A DNA stretch of 64,000 bases from Owenia fusiformis. Lineage: Eukaryota; Annelida; Polychaeta; Sabellida; Oweniidae. The notes beneath the pieces were generated by a model. That model was given only the letters and a program-made list of their open reading frames with translations, was not told the DNA's origin and searched no databases. How positions within the stretch are numbered: position 1 is the first letter of the stretch; every line of letters starts with the position of its first letter. The stretch covers positions 35,496,166 to 35,560,165 of the forward strand of contig CAIIXF020000011.1 of assembly GCA_903813345.2 (NCBI GenBank). Reading direction: 5' to 3'. Position numbers and translations under genes: made by a program. Below are positions 50,101-54,829 of the stretch, piece after piece.

Positions 50101-50362
50101 ACTTTATGATGTTATAGATTGATTGAAGTAGTGTAAGTGTTCCCACGATTTCTTACATTTTTGTAAAAGACCTTTAACATGGACTGGGTATATCAAGATA
50201 TGAAAAGCTATCTCTCAGGAGATAGCTTTGTGCAAACTAAGTAACAGTGATTCACTTTTACTGTCACGACTGTCTGTGTGAAAAAGTTGAAAAAAAGTTT
50301 TCAAATATTTTACTTACCAAAAAAGCCCATTTCGGCCCCTCGTTTAGCATCCAATCACCCAT
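11161..50362 (-). CDS. NOX2: NOX2-type NADPH oxidase catalytic subunit (gp91phox-like), complete, 15 coding exons
   Basis: This enzyme moves electrons from cytosolic NADPH through FAD and two hemes to oxygen, making superoxide across the plasma or phagosome membrane. Exons in transcript order: 50318-50362, 45395-45490, 44790-44900, 36251-36347, 34080-34222, 6B 33082-33182 or 6A 31282-31382, 30981-31061, 30005-30131, 28895-28987, 28407-28541, 27941-28096, 27495-27577, 12486-12678, 12224-12348, 11161-11287. All have AG/GT borders and compatible phases, giving 570 aa, the same length as human NOX2. Visible: six-helix oxidase core, heme histidines H105, H119, H209 and H222, FAD motif H-P-F-T-L-T-S (337-343), [14 protein letters not shown] motifs D-G-P-F-G-T-A-S-E (387-395), G-I-G-V-T-P-F (409-415) and C-G-P (537-539), and terminal N-K-E-N-F. 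No EF-hands, so not NOX5/DUOX. Intron 12 holds another gene; introns 3, 4 and 6 hold exon-derived arrays. Confidence 0.96.
11395..11630. repeat. Dispersed repeat related to 63618-63802
   Basis: The end of this stretch (GGGCCCCCCTTGTTAG, then CTGGATCTGCCAGTG) matches in reverse complement the beginning of the element at the right edge of the window. The interior is made of GGCC/GGGCC-flanked AT-rich blocks. It lies in NOX2 intron 14, between exons 14 and 15. Confidence 0.5.
12794..12885 (+). mobile_element. tRNA-derived SINE head (truncated or diverged copy)
   Basis: This stretch carries the tRNA-like 5' region of the SINE family seen in full at 48333-48665: an A-box-like segment (GTATAGCCCAGCCGTAG), a box B (GGTCCCGGATTCGATCCCC), and the following GGTTCAAGCA. 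The A box is damaged and the 3' body is absent. It sits in NOX2 intron 12, about 115 bp upstream of exon 13. Confidence 0.7.
13464..14760 (-). pseudogene. Non-LTR retrotransposon reverse transcriptase fragment, split by a MITE
   Basis: The minus strand encodes reverse transcriptase of a LINE. From about 14740 down to 14361 it reads [12 protein letters not shown], a G-I-S-L-L-C-S block, then D-E-Q-N-G-F. Below 13750 it reads G-L-K-Q-G-D-N-L-S and the catalytic Y-A-D-D box. The 602-bp element 13755-14356 lies between the two halves. Stops or frame shifts occur in the upper half (for example inside the P-L-N-Y-R-G region), so it is dead. It is a different family from the LINE at 19877-21716, and its clade is not certain. 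Confidence 0.8.
13755..14356. mobile_element. TTAA-target MITE inserted in LINE
   Basis: The termini AGGAATATTCCTTGCC and its reverse complement bound a 602-bp element flanked by TTAA at 13751-13754 and 14357-14360. Removing the element with one TTAA leaves the LINE reading frame continuous across the site (…R-A-L-R-T-M…), which proves the borders. TTAA duplication is typical of the piggyBac and Kolobok superfamilies. There is no ORF. The inner arms also pair (CATATATATGGTTATAGC near the right end, matching left sequence around 13795-13820). Confidence 0.88.
16001..23278 (+). CDS. Type II membrane glycosyltransferase-like protein, two exons, nested in NOX2 intron 12
   Basis: I predict exon 1 16001-16080 (26 codons plus AG, donor GTAAAT) and exon 2 22153-23278 (acceptor TGTATTTCAG), joining in exact phase to 401 aa. 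Exon 1 alone makes a signal anchor: M-L-T-F-K-R followed by about 20 hydrophobic residues, as in Golgi glycosyltransferases. Exon 2 contains a GT-A-like core: a Y-A-V-I-T-S strand near 91-96, a hydrophobic K-C-I-V-I-I-S strand near 125-131, the metal-binding D-A-D triplet at 196-198 preceded by I-V-M-M-T, and R-L-H-W-P-S-D near 338-344, whose H340 could be the C-terminal metal ligand. I do not recognise a named family; sugar donor and acceptor are unknown. The intron contains a LINE and repeats. AATAAA at 23381-23386 is a fitting poly(A) signal. Further small in-phase exons cannot be excluded. Confidence 0.75.
17274..18414. mobile_element. TTAA-target non-autonomous element (family B, copy 1)
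   Basis: The element begins AGGCCCCATATAAAGT and ends with its loose inverse (GGACTGTACCT). It is flanked by TTAA at 17270-17273 and 18415-18418. The same family is at 57924-58756 with intact TTAA flanks, and a truncated piece lies near 55329. The interior contains GGTCGAAAAAT and ATGGCAGGAAAT-like blocks shared with the other copy. It has no ORF and lies in the intron of the glycosyltransferase-like gene. Confidence 0.75.
18730..19312. repeat. Dispersed interspersed repeat (copy 2), split by a SINE
   Basis: Pieces 18730-18888 and 19232-19312 together match the reverse complement of 9432-9800 in order. The gap between them is exactly the SINE 18889-19226. The SINE is therefore younger than this repeat. 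Confidence 0.6.
18889..19226 (-). mobile_element. tRNA-derived SINE, full-length copy (minus strand)
   Basis: Read on the minus strand it starts with a tRNA-like head containing A box TAGCTCAGCGGTAGCGCA and B box GGTCCCGGATTCGAT. It continues through a ~210-bp body with TGTGGTGTGTACTTGTATG and GGGGTTTCTGGGTC, and ends in a CACCTTCATTGGTGGTAAA block plus a (TACAA)n tail. Body and tail match the copy at 48333-48665 almost base for base. The head shows a short expansion of GAATC units. Confidence 0.9.
19308..19563. mobile_element. Degenerate MITE copy related to 35674-36068
   Basis: The block TTTTTCATAAAAAATTATTAG and the end sequence CTCCAAACGGAGACTTGTCC correspond to the interior and terminus of the two near-identical elements at 35674-36068 and 46178-46571. 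Many substitutions indicate an old copy. Confidence 0.55.
19877..21716 (-). mobile_element. 5'-truncated CR1/L2-type LINE with intact reverse transcriptase
   Basis: The minus strand has a 519-aa open frame (20097-21656). It shows LINE reverse transcriptase blocks in order: [58 protein letters not shown], the catalytic Y-A-D-D, and a thumb region [10 protein letters not shown]. The frame is open upstream to a stop at about 21714, where similarity ends, so endonuclease and ORF1 are missing. The 3' end terminates in TGAAATAAAGTGAATTGAATTG, a short-repeat tail typical of CR1/L2 LINEs. The intact frame suggests a fairly recent insertion. It lies in the intron of the glycosyltransferase-like gene and antisense to it. 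Confidence 0.9.
21762..21875. repeat. Short tandem repeat, about 3 units of ~50 bp
   Basis: Three successive copies share GGAGGATATTGT followed by GACGATATACTC and then GGAAAACCAATATGC, with single-base differences. It lies between the LINE and exon 2 of the glycosyltransferase-like gene. Confidence 0.7.
23381..24938. repeat. 494-bp tandem duplication; second copy interrupted
   Basis: Copy 1 (23381-23874) and copy 2 (23875-24058 plus about 24626-24938) share AATAAAATTGGTATTTTTAG, the ATCTGGTGCCATTTGCATTGG block, a CTGCAGAGTGCAGATATC block and a GAAAATATCGCAC block in the same order with few differences. The duplication includes the poly(A) signal of the glycosyltransferase-like gene. About 567 bp (24059-24625) has inserted in copy 2. 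Confidence 0.85.
24079..24620. mobile_element. Composite foldback insertion with two palindromic modules
   Basis: The first module (24079-24250) is a hairpin: GGTTATATAATGGTTCATTC… returns as GAATGAACCATTATATAA around a centre near 24165. The second (24243-24619) starts TTATGCCACTCTCAGTTC and ends with its near reverse complement (GGACTTAGAGTGGTATAATG), with ATACAACTGTAAT extending the right arm. No coding capacity. It interrupts the second copy of the 494-bp duplication. Confidence 0.7.
25889..26006. repeat. Palindromic hairpin, ~55-bp arms
   Basis: AATAACGTCATTT followed by GGGCAATATAGTGAAATATTGGAC is mirrored by GTCCAATATTTCACTATTGCCC and AAATGACGTTATT. The loop reads CTTTAGCCTTCGGCCCTCT. 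It could be a small MITE. Located in NOX2 intron 12. Confidence 0.75.
27618..27830. repeat. Minisatellite of ~16-bp GGTTGAATGGTTGTAT units
   Basis: Roughly a dozen imperfect units of GGTTGAATG(G/T)TTGTAT occur in NOX2 intron 11, starting about 40 bp upstream (in transcript sense) of the exon 12 acceptor. Confidence 0.85.
29031..29215. repeat. Minisatellite of ~15-bp ATGTCACATTTCACC units
   Basis: About a dozen imperfect copies lie in NOX2 intron 8, about 45 bp upstream (in transcript sense) of the exon 9 acceptor. Confidence 0.85.
29334..29409. repeat. Short hairpin
   Basis: AATAGTGACTGCCAT…GGGAAATAG is followed after a short loop by CTATTTCCC…ATGGCAGTCACTATT. A second, looser inverted pair (TATCAGGGAAGAT and ATCTTCCCTGATGCC) follows at 29540-29625. 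Intronic. Confidence 0.75.
30376..30948. mobile_element. Mariner/Tc1-like deletion derivative with transposase remnant
   Basis: The termini are CAGGGTGGTCAAAAAAATGG at the left and a matching inverse ending ACCACCCTG at the right, flanked by TA on both sides (30374-30375, 30949-30950). The arms stay complementary for ~110 bp. In reverse complement the centre codes [10 protein letters not shown] followed by L-K-S-E-I and I-P-A-E-E, resembling the C-terminal end of mariner-type transposases. It sits in NOX2 intron 7 and stops 32 bases from the exon 7 coding sequence. Confidence 0.8.
31282..31382 (-). CDS. NOX2: NOX2 exon 6A (one of two interchangeable exons)
   Basis: This 101-nt exon has an AAATAG acceptor and GTTTGT donor. 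It starts in phase 0 and ends with AG, which the first base of exon 7 completes to Arg. It codes 33 residues, N-T-T-V-E-L-L-K through S-T-E-V-I, containing the G-I-T-G-V helix of the oxidase core just before the R-S-Y-F-E segment. Exon 6B (33082-33182) has the same length, phase and homologous sequence. The 5' part of 6A is copied nine more times just upstream. Confidence 0.9.
31471..32730 (-). repeat. Tandem array of truncated exon 6A copies (~147-bp unit, 9 copies)
   Basis: Copies begin near 31471, 31618, 31757, 31905, 32056, 32200, 32351, 32491 and 32641. Each carries, in transcript sense, the acceptor (TAATAG) and the first ~57 nt of exon 6A up to the I-I-T-L codons, then unrelated sequence with a G-run and a GTGTGTTAGTATGGGC-type block. 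The 3' half of the exon and its donor are absent. Copies are highly similar, and the last one lacks a GTGATCCCAG block. If spliced in from exon 5, each copy would run into a stop shortly after the exon-derived part. Confidence 0.92.
32742..33078. repeat. 18-bp minisatellite abutting the exon 6B donor
   Basis: About 19 units of AGTCACATGACCCAGATG-type sequence run up to the donor of exon 6B: the last, diverged unit merges into the ACCTAC donor bases at 33076-33081. Because 18 is a multiple of 3, long open frames appear on both strands; they are repeat artefacts. Confidence 0.92.
33082..33182 (-). CDS. NOX2: NOX2 exon 6B (alternative to 6A)
   Basis: This 101-nt exon has a TTCAAAG acceptor and GTAGGT donor, and the same entry and exit phases as 6A. 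It codes H-T-I-L-E-M-L-K through A-T-E-L-I, sharing about 20 of 33 residues with 6A, including G-V-T-G-V and I-T-L-S-L-I. Reading frame and splice sites are intact, so it is a working alternative and not a relic. Joining 6A and 6B in one mRNA would shift the frame because 101 is not divisible by 3, which points to mutually exclusive use. Confidence 0.9.
33275..33385. repeat. 21-bp minisatellite upstream of exon 6B
   Basis: Five to six units of the type TTCAACTGGGTGCAAGTGCAC lie in NOX2 intron 5, about 95 bp before the exon 6B acceptor in transcript sense. Confidence 0.85.
34212..34836 (-). repeat. 22-bp minisatellite made of the exon 5 splice acceptor (~28 units)
   Basis: In transcript sense the unit is ATATTATTCATTTCAGCTGTAC: the intron end, the AG acceptor and the first bases of NOX2 exon 5. 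The authentic acceptor at 34223-34224 is the last of the row, and the exon itself begins CTGTACATATCATTG. Units vary by single bases (GAAATGGATAAT, GGAATG and so on in plus sense). Because all units lack stops, the array is open for about 200 codons. Confidence 0.93.
35674..36068. mobile_element. MITE, AAAGGACGATTCTCGG family, copy 1
   Basis: Perfect terminal inverted repeats AAAGGACGATTCTCGGTTTG / CAAACCGAGAATCGTCCTTT bound a 395-bp element, nearly identical to 46178-46571. The internal halves are themselves similar (two ATATTACCCAAATTAAA blocks), suggesting a dimeric origin. No ORF. In NOX2 intron 4. Confidence 0.9.
38163..38821. mobile_element. Foldback element with long imperfect arms
   Basis: The left end ACAGCCTTTCAACG is matched by CGTTGAAAGGCTGT at the right end. 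Complementarity continues through AATGTTCCTAACATCA, an AACTATGGAAGACT block and AAAATGGC stretches towards a centre near 38470. No convincing ORF and no clear target duplication. Confidence 0.8.
38909..40012. mobile_element. Foldback element with ~310-bp arms
   Basis: TAGTACCCCGGACAGG at the left and CCTGTCCGGGGTACTA at the right start arms that stay about 90% complementary for ~310 bp, so similar reading frames of about 90 aa appear on opposite strands. The central ~450 bp has no arm match beyond local pairs. No transposase seen. In NOX2 intron 3. Confidence 0.88.
40985..44878 (-). repeat. 118-bp satellite built from NOX2 exon 3 plus its splice donor (33 units)
   Basis: Unit starts checked at 40985, 41103, 41221, 41339, 42283 and 44761 all fall on exact multiples of 118, so 32 copies plus the authentic exon give 33 units without net indels. 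Each unit, in transcript sense, is the last 89 nt of exon 3 (from S-A-A-C-L-N to S-C-N), its GTAAGT donor and 24 more intronic nt. Only the unit next to 44878 continues into the real 5' end of the exon and its acceptor at 44901. Variants such as CTATTGAATG, CATACTGG and GTTATGG recur in groups, showing higher-order duplication. Confidence 0.96.
45491..48330. other. NOX2 intron 1, distal part
   Basis: No exon seen between exon 2 and exon 1 apart from the repeats listed separately (46178-46571, 48333-48665, 49683-50234). A poly-C tract lies near 46010. Confidence 0.5.
46178..46571. mobile_element. MITE, AAAGGACGATTCTCGG family, copy 2
   Basis: This 394-bp copy has the same perfect termini as 35674-36068 and differs at few positions, so both moved recently. 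In NOX2 intron 1. Confidence 0.9.
48333..48665 (+). mobile_element. tRNA-derived SINE, full-length copy (plus strand)
   Basis: The head has A box GTAGCTCAGCGGTAGCGCAG and box B GGTCCCGGATTCGATCCCC. The body and the ACAAAATACAACACAAAATACA tail agree with 18889-19226. It lacks acceptor-stem pairing and a mature tRNA 3' end, so it is not a tRNA gene. Confidence 0.92.
49683..50234. mobile_element. Foldback MITE in NOX2 intron 1, 84 bp from exon 1
   Basis: Left TGCACATAGCCATC and right GATAGCTTTGTGCA start arms that pair for about 200 bp (GTCGGGAGATAGTG against a CTGTCTCCCGAC block, AAATGTAAGAAATC against GATTTCTTACATTT). Each arm also ends in its own small hairpin (AGCCATCTTTTAGATAGATGGCT at the left). 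Confidence 0.85.
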
Positions 50363-50972
50363 CTTTCTTGAGATTTTTACTTCAACTGTCTTCCCAGGTA
50401 CACATTTTAACACATTTTACACGATTTATGTATTTATAAGCTAAAATCGGATCAGATTTTGTTCCGCAAGAAAAGATTCAAAAGACTGATTTCTGGTACA
50501 GATTGACGTAAAAGTTTTAGTAAAGGATAGACAACCAATAAAACGTTAGAGTTTATTCAGTCCGAACAGGTGCTATAGGCGGAAGTTGTGATTTCTAGAA
50601 ACATTTCCAACGATCCTGAAGACTTTATCACATAATTCTGGACTTAAGACAGTTCGTATTGTGTTTTTAATCAAACTCTATCGTCGTACCAAGTAATGGA
50701 ATGATTACTGATACAGATGTTTTAATTTTAATTTAGTAGTAGCACACTAGCCTAGGCTAGAGTCCATTTCAATGGTTCATTTCGTCAGTAGAACGGCAAA
50801 AATAAGAAATTGGGAGACCATTGTGCAATAATATATGGAAAAGTATATTCATAATGTACATGAATGACATTTGTATATCTTGGATTGCTTCTAGTTTGGC
50901 TTATAAAGTGTGTGGCCTCTTATATTTGGATGTTTCTCTGCTGTGTTATTTAAAGATTCTCGCAATCTTTAT

Positions 50973-51012
50973 CCAATCAGCGTTTGCGAGTGTGTCGGCT
51001 CACGTATAAAAG
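50973..51012 (+). promoter_or_regulatory. Candidate core promoter: CCAAT box and TATA box
   Basis: CCAAT at 50973-50977 is followed by TATAAAAG at 51005-51012, classic spacing for a plus-strand start near 51035. The minus-strand NOX2 start codon is 640 bp away, so the interval could be bidirectional. The likely plus-strand target would be SSU72 via a spliced 5' UTR (a strong TTTTCAG acceptor ends near 53270). This is inference only. Confidence 0.35.
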
Positions 51013-51513
51013 GCGAATCCAACTCAAATCCATGCAGGGGTGTATGAGGTACTCGAATATGAAAGAGTTCGTGAAATCTGAATTTATATGCACATGGTCA
51101 ATGTTTACACATGTTTGGAGTTATTGAAGAAAATGTGATATGGGTGTGGTTCCGGATTTGAAGTCATTGCTGGAAAATATGATTTTAATACATGAAATTA
51201 TATCTATAAATACAGTACTAAAAATAACAGTACACTATATACATGTATGATTGTGTCCAGAAATGTTTGAAACCCTTACGGAAAATTCTGTCTACATTTT
51301 GTCACCATTGCTCTTTCTTCCCGCATTCTAGTGCTGTTTGAATGAATATATTAATTAATGTATTTCTAACTAAAATATATCACTTTTTTTATAAACCAAA
51401 AACATTTAGATCATAAAAAATTATTCAATACTTGAGTGAGCACGATATGCAAGGGTTACTAAGTTGACACAGTAAATGACCACTGATATTGTGTTAGTCC
51501 ATGCACACAGCGT

Positions 51514-51957
51514 ATTCTGCTAAGGCCATAAGAAGTAGATCCTCTGTTTTGCATCCCTTGCTGCACGATTTTGAGTAAATCAGAAAAAAACACATCCAAA
51601 TAGCAATCACAAGGGTCTGAAAGTACCATCGCATTTCAGAATCAGATGAAATGGCGGATAATTTGATGTGCGTCAAAATTGACAGTGTTATAATTATTTG
51701 ACATACATTGTGTTTTTTCTTATTTTTTACCCTTGAATAATAGCTATATTTTTATATATTGTATAAAATGTGTAGATATGTGTTTGTAATCACTGCAAAT
51801 TGGGATGTCATCCTTTTTTATGCCCCTAAAATGTATATATTTCTCAGCAAACAAGTTTGTGTTTTTTTCTTGAGTTTGTGTTTGTTTTCCTTGTACCCTT
51901 GCATGATTTGGATTTTGCCAGGACGCAAAACAAAGAATCTACTTCTTATGGCCTAAT
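51514..51957. mobile_element. Foldback MITE
   Basis: GGCCATAAGAAGTAGAT…TTTGC at the left is mirrored by GCAAAACAAAGAATCTACTTC…GGCC at the right; CCCTTGC and GCAAGGG-type blocks continue the pairing. No ORF of note. Confidence 0.7.
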
Positions 51958-51959
51958 AT

Positions 51960-53460
51960 ACATTTGCTAACACCCCCACTTTCATAGTGAAGTGACTAAT
52001 TGGTTTATGTTTACATTTTAATGTGTTTTGGGTTCCTTGTTACAGCAAGGGGGGCCAGTAAAGTAGACTAACATGTTTGCATGGCAAATTTTGATCGAAT
52101 ATGTGAGACACTTTAAGATTAACATGGCTGAAATTCTTCAAAATCTGAAATATACTCTAGATCTATTATTTTTTTTGTTTACTCAACTCTGGCTAGATCT
52201 TAGTTCAACAAGTAAAACCTGGTCGTTATTGTTGTTGTCTAGTCTGGGCCTTATTTCTTATATGACATATCTTGTGGCCTATTCGGCCTTTGATGCAAAA
52301 AAATTTAATAGTGGCTGATGGCAGCACATAGCATGCACGTTTTATTAATAACTGATAGTAAGAATTTGCGACCAATGAAAGCATAGCACGGAAGTTAAAC
52401 TCAACCTCATTTTACCACATTTGATTTTAAAATTTGTTCAAAAGTTAGGCCTAGTCTTACCCTTTGCATTTGTTCTACTTCGCTTCTTAAAGAGAGCTGA
52501 GTTTATAACTAGGCTCTGCGTGCAGGGTAGCTTAGCCTACATAATAAAAGTAACTAACAGTAACAAGAAAAAATATCATCACTTGTCGATCGATGCCAAC
52601 ATTGAAAATGTAATTATTTTCTGACATTAACTGACTGTAGATTCTTAATCAGCCATCCAAAAGATTTGAACTAATAACCTGATCTCTTCTTGTGTGTTTT
52701 TAATTTTTTGTCTGGAAATAAGACCAAAACTCGCAATTCAAATTCTGATGTGACAAAATGGCAGCCATTTGATTTCAAATTTTGTAATCACAACATTGAA
52801 TCACACCGTTGAGTCGAAAATCGACCCTAAGATCTCTCTTATTGCAATTTCATTCAGAACTATACTCAGAGCTCACTTGAGGTTGGTAGAGTAGGTATCG
52901 AGAGTCAGTGTACTATAATTCTATTATTTGGGGGAATCCCCAAGATTATCCAAATTGGAATTAGGGTAAATTTTATCTGAAAATGAATCTACCTACTTAG
53001 ATTAATTTTTTGATAAAAATTTATCCTAAAAATTGTTTGAATTTATCGAGGTTTGGATAAATTCTAAGATTAATCCCACAGTGTATCATTACCATGATAA
53101 AATTTATCCAGATCGGATTACGGATCATATGAATTCACAGGCCCTAGCTTATTTATTTTCCATTTGGAAATTTGGCAATGAAACTTATGGCATCCAAAAG
53201 CATTGTCAGAAAGCATCCAAAAAATTATTGCTGATTGAAATTATTAATTGATTTTTTTCCTATTTTCAGAGCATCATTGGAGTAAAAGAACAACTTAAAG
53301 ATCAAAAGTTGATGTCCAATAACTTTCAAGAAATACAAAGATATATATAACATATGATGCATCATAACTTCTGAGAAATTCAACAGTCCATTTATATAAC
53401 ATACAGTATACCTAACTTTTGATTGGACAAGAGCTGTCACCAAAGACTATAATTATAATA
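51960..53460. other. Region upstream of SSU72
   Basis: No coding exon recognised. A pyrimidine-rich stretch ending TTTTCAG near 53270 could be the acceptor of a 5' UTR exon of SSU72. Confidence 0.35.
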
Positions 53461-53463
53461 AAC

Positions 53464-54045
53464 ATGCCAGATGACCTATACATTGCAGTTGTATGCTCCA
53501 GTAACCAGAACAGGAGTATGGAAGCTCATAATTTTTTGAACAAAAAGGGTTACAGGGTGAGGTCATTTGGATCAGGCAGCCATGTCAAACTCCCAGGTTC
53601 AGCAGCGGATAAGCCAAACATCTATGATTTCAATACGACATATGATGAAATGTACCGGGATTTAATTTCTAAAAATCCAGAACTTTATACACAAAATGGC
53701 ATACTTCACATGCTTGATCGGAATCGTCGGATTAAACCACATCCTGAACGATTCCAAGGATGTAAAGAAAAATTTGATGTCATTATCACGTGTGAGGAGC
53801 GCGTTTATGATCAGGTTATAGAAGATTTTGATAGTCGAGAAAAGGGGACTGAAAAGGCGGTTCATGTACTCAATATAAACATTACTGATAATCACGAAGA
53901 TGCTACGATTGGTGCGTTTATGATATGTGACCTTGTCGCTATGTTACAAGATACTGAAGATTTGGATGATGAAATTGATGAACAGTTGCAGGAATTTGAA
54001 CATAAATGTGGCCGCGAATTGCTTCACATAGTGCAATTCTATTGA
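53464..54045 (+). CDS. SSU72: SSU72 RNA polymerase II CTD phosphatase, intronless
   Basis: SSU72 removes phosphate from Ser5 (and Ser7) of the RNA polymerase II C-terminal repeats and works with the cleavage/polyadenylation machinery in the nucleus. The 193-aa protein starts M-P-D-D at 53464; the upstream in-frame ATG at 53419 is not conserved. Seen: the phosphatase loop C-S-S-N-Q-N-R-S with C11 and R17 (CX5R), H-V-K-L-P-G, Y-T-Q-N-G-I-L-H-M-L-D-R-N, the T-C-E-E-R-V-Y-D-Q-V block and the D-N-H-E-D-A loop carrying the general-acid Asp. It ends in a Q-F-Y tail near the usual C-F-Y end and is one residue shorter than the human protein. It is a single exon although the vertebrate gene has several, so a functional retrocopy is possible. 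AATAAA at 54076-54081 ends the message early. Confidence 0.96.
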   Translation: MPDDLYIAVVCSSNQNRSMEAHNFLNKKGYRVRSFGSGSHVKLPGSAADKPNIYDFNTTYDEMYRDLISKNPELYTQNGILHMLDRNRRIKPHPERFQGCKEKFDVIITCEERVYDQVIEDFDSREKGTEKAVHVLNINITDNHEDATIGAFMICDLVAMLQDTEDLDDEIDEQLQEFEHKCGRELLHIVQFY

Positions 54046-54075
54046 TGTTTTCAGCTTTAGGCATGTTAAATATCA

Positions 54076-54081
54076 AATAAA
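54076..54081 (+). terminator. Candidate polyadenylation signal of SSU72
   Basis: AATAAA lies 31 bases past the stop codon in AT-rich sequence. Confidence 0.5.
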
Positions 54082-54547
54082 TTCTTTTCCACATTCAATG
54101 TGAAAGAAAGTGAATCTACCAGGAATTAAACAAAACTGAACTTTGCCTTGAGCATGATGCTTCACAAAATATTTTTTTAATAAATTTATTATATAAATAT
54201 TAAACAACAGCCATGCAGTGCAACATCTGTCTCGCTTTCAAAATAAATATGTACACACACAATATGTAACTGTGGTATATCTGCTCATTATCGTTTCAAC
54301 ATCTTGAAAAATAGGGAGACCCTGAGCCTTGTATTATAGATTGTAAAACGCCATAACTTAAGGGTCACACAGGGGTGCCATACAATGCAAGTTATAAACA
54401 CATGTAGCAATCCATATGCCAAAAGTATACAGTTATTCTCATTGAATCAGTATCAAACCATTGTTGTTCCTATTTGTTAAGAAGTACATGTAGTTTTGGT
54501 TTGGTATTTCCTGATGCGTGTCTCAATAATATTTGAATTTTAAAGTA

Positions 54548-54814
54548 CAGTAAAGCCTGCACATGTGAACACCTTTGGTACTTGAAAAAAGTGTTCCACT
54601 GAGACAATGTCAGAGAAGTTCATTTTGTACCACTGTTTCAGGAAGTGTTCTACTCAAAAGTGGAAGTGTTCCACTTACAGAGATTCTCTACAAAAGTGGA
54701 AGTGTTCCACTTACAGAGATGGTCTACCAAAGTGGAAGTGTTCCACTTACAGAGATGTTCTACAAAGGTGGAAGTGTTCCACTTACATGGTGTTCTGATT
54801 TACAGGTTTCACTG
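54548..54814. mobile_element. Pogo/Tigger-like MITE with TA target site
   Basis: CAGTAAAGCCTG at the left and CAGGTTTCACTG at the right are inverted termini of the pogo type, bordered by TA (54546-54547 and 54815-54816). The 267-bp interior consists mostly of the minisatellite listed next. Similar CAGTAAAACCTG-type ends occur singly near 3446. Confidence 0.75.
54640..54790 (+). repeat. 36-bp minisatellite inside the pogo-like MITE (4 units)
   Basis: GTGGAAGTGTTCCACTTACA recurs at exact 36-bp intervals (TGGAAG at 54661, 54697, 54733, 54769). GTGGAA/TTCCAC makes each unit locally palindromic. Confidence 0.9.
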
Positions 54815-54829
54815 TACATACATACAAGT

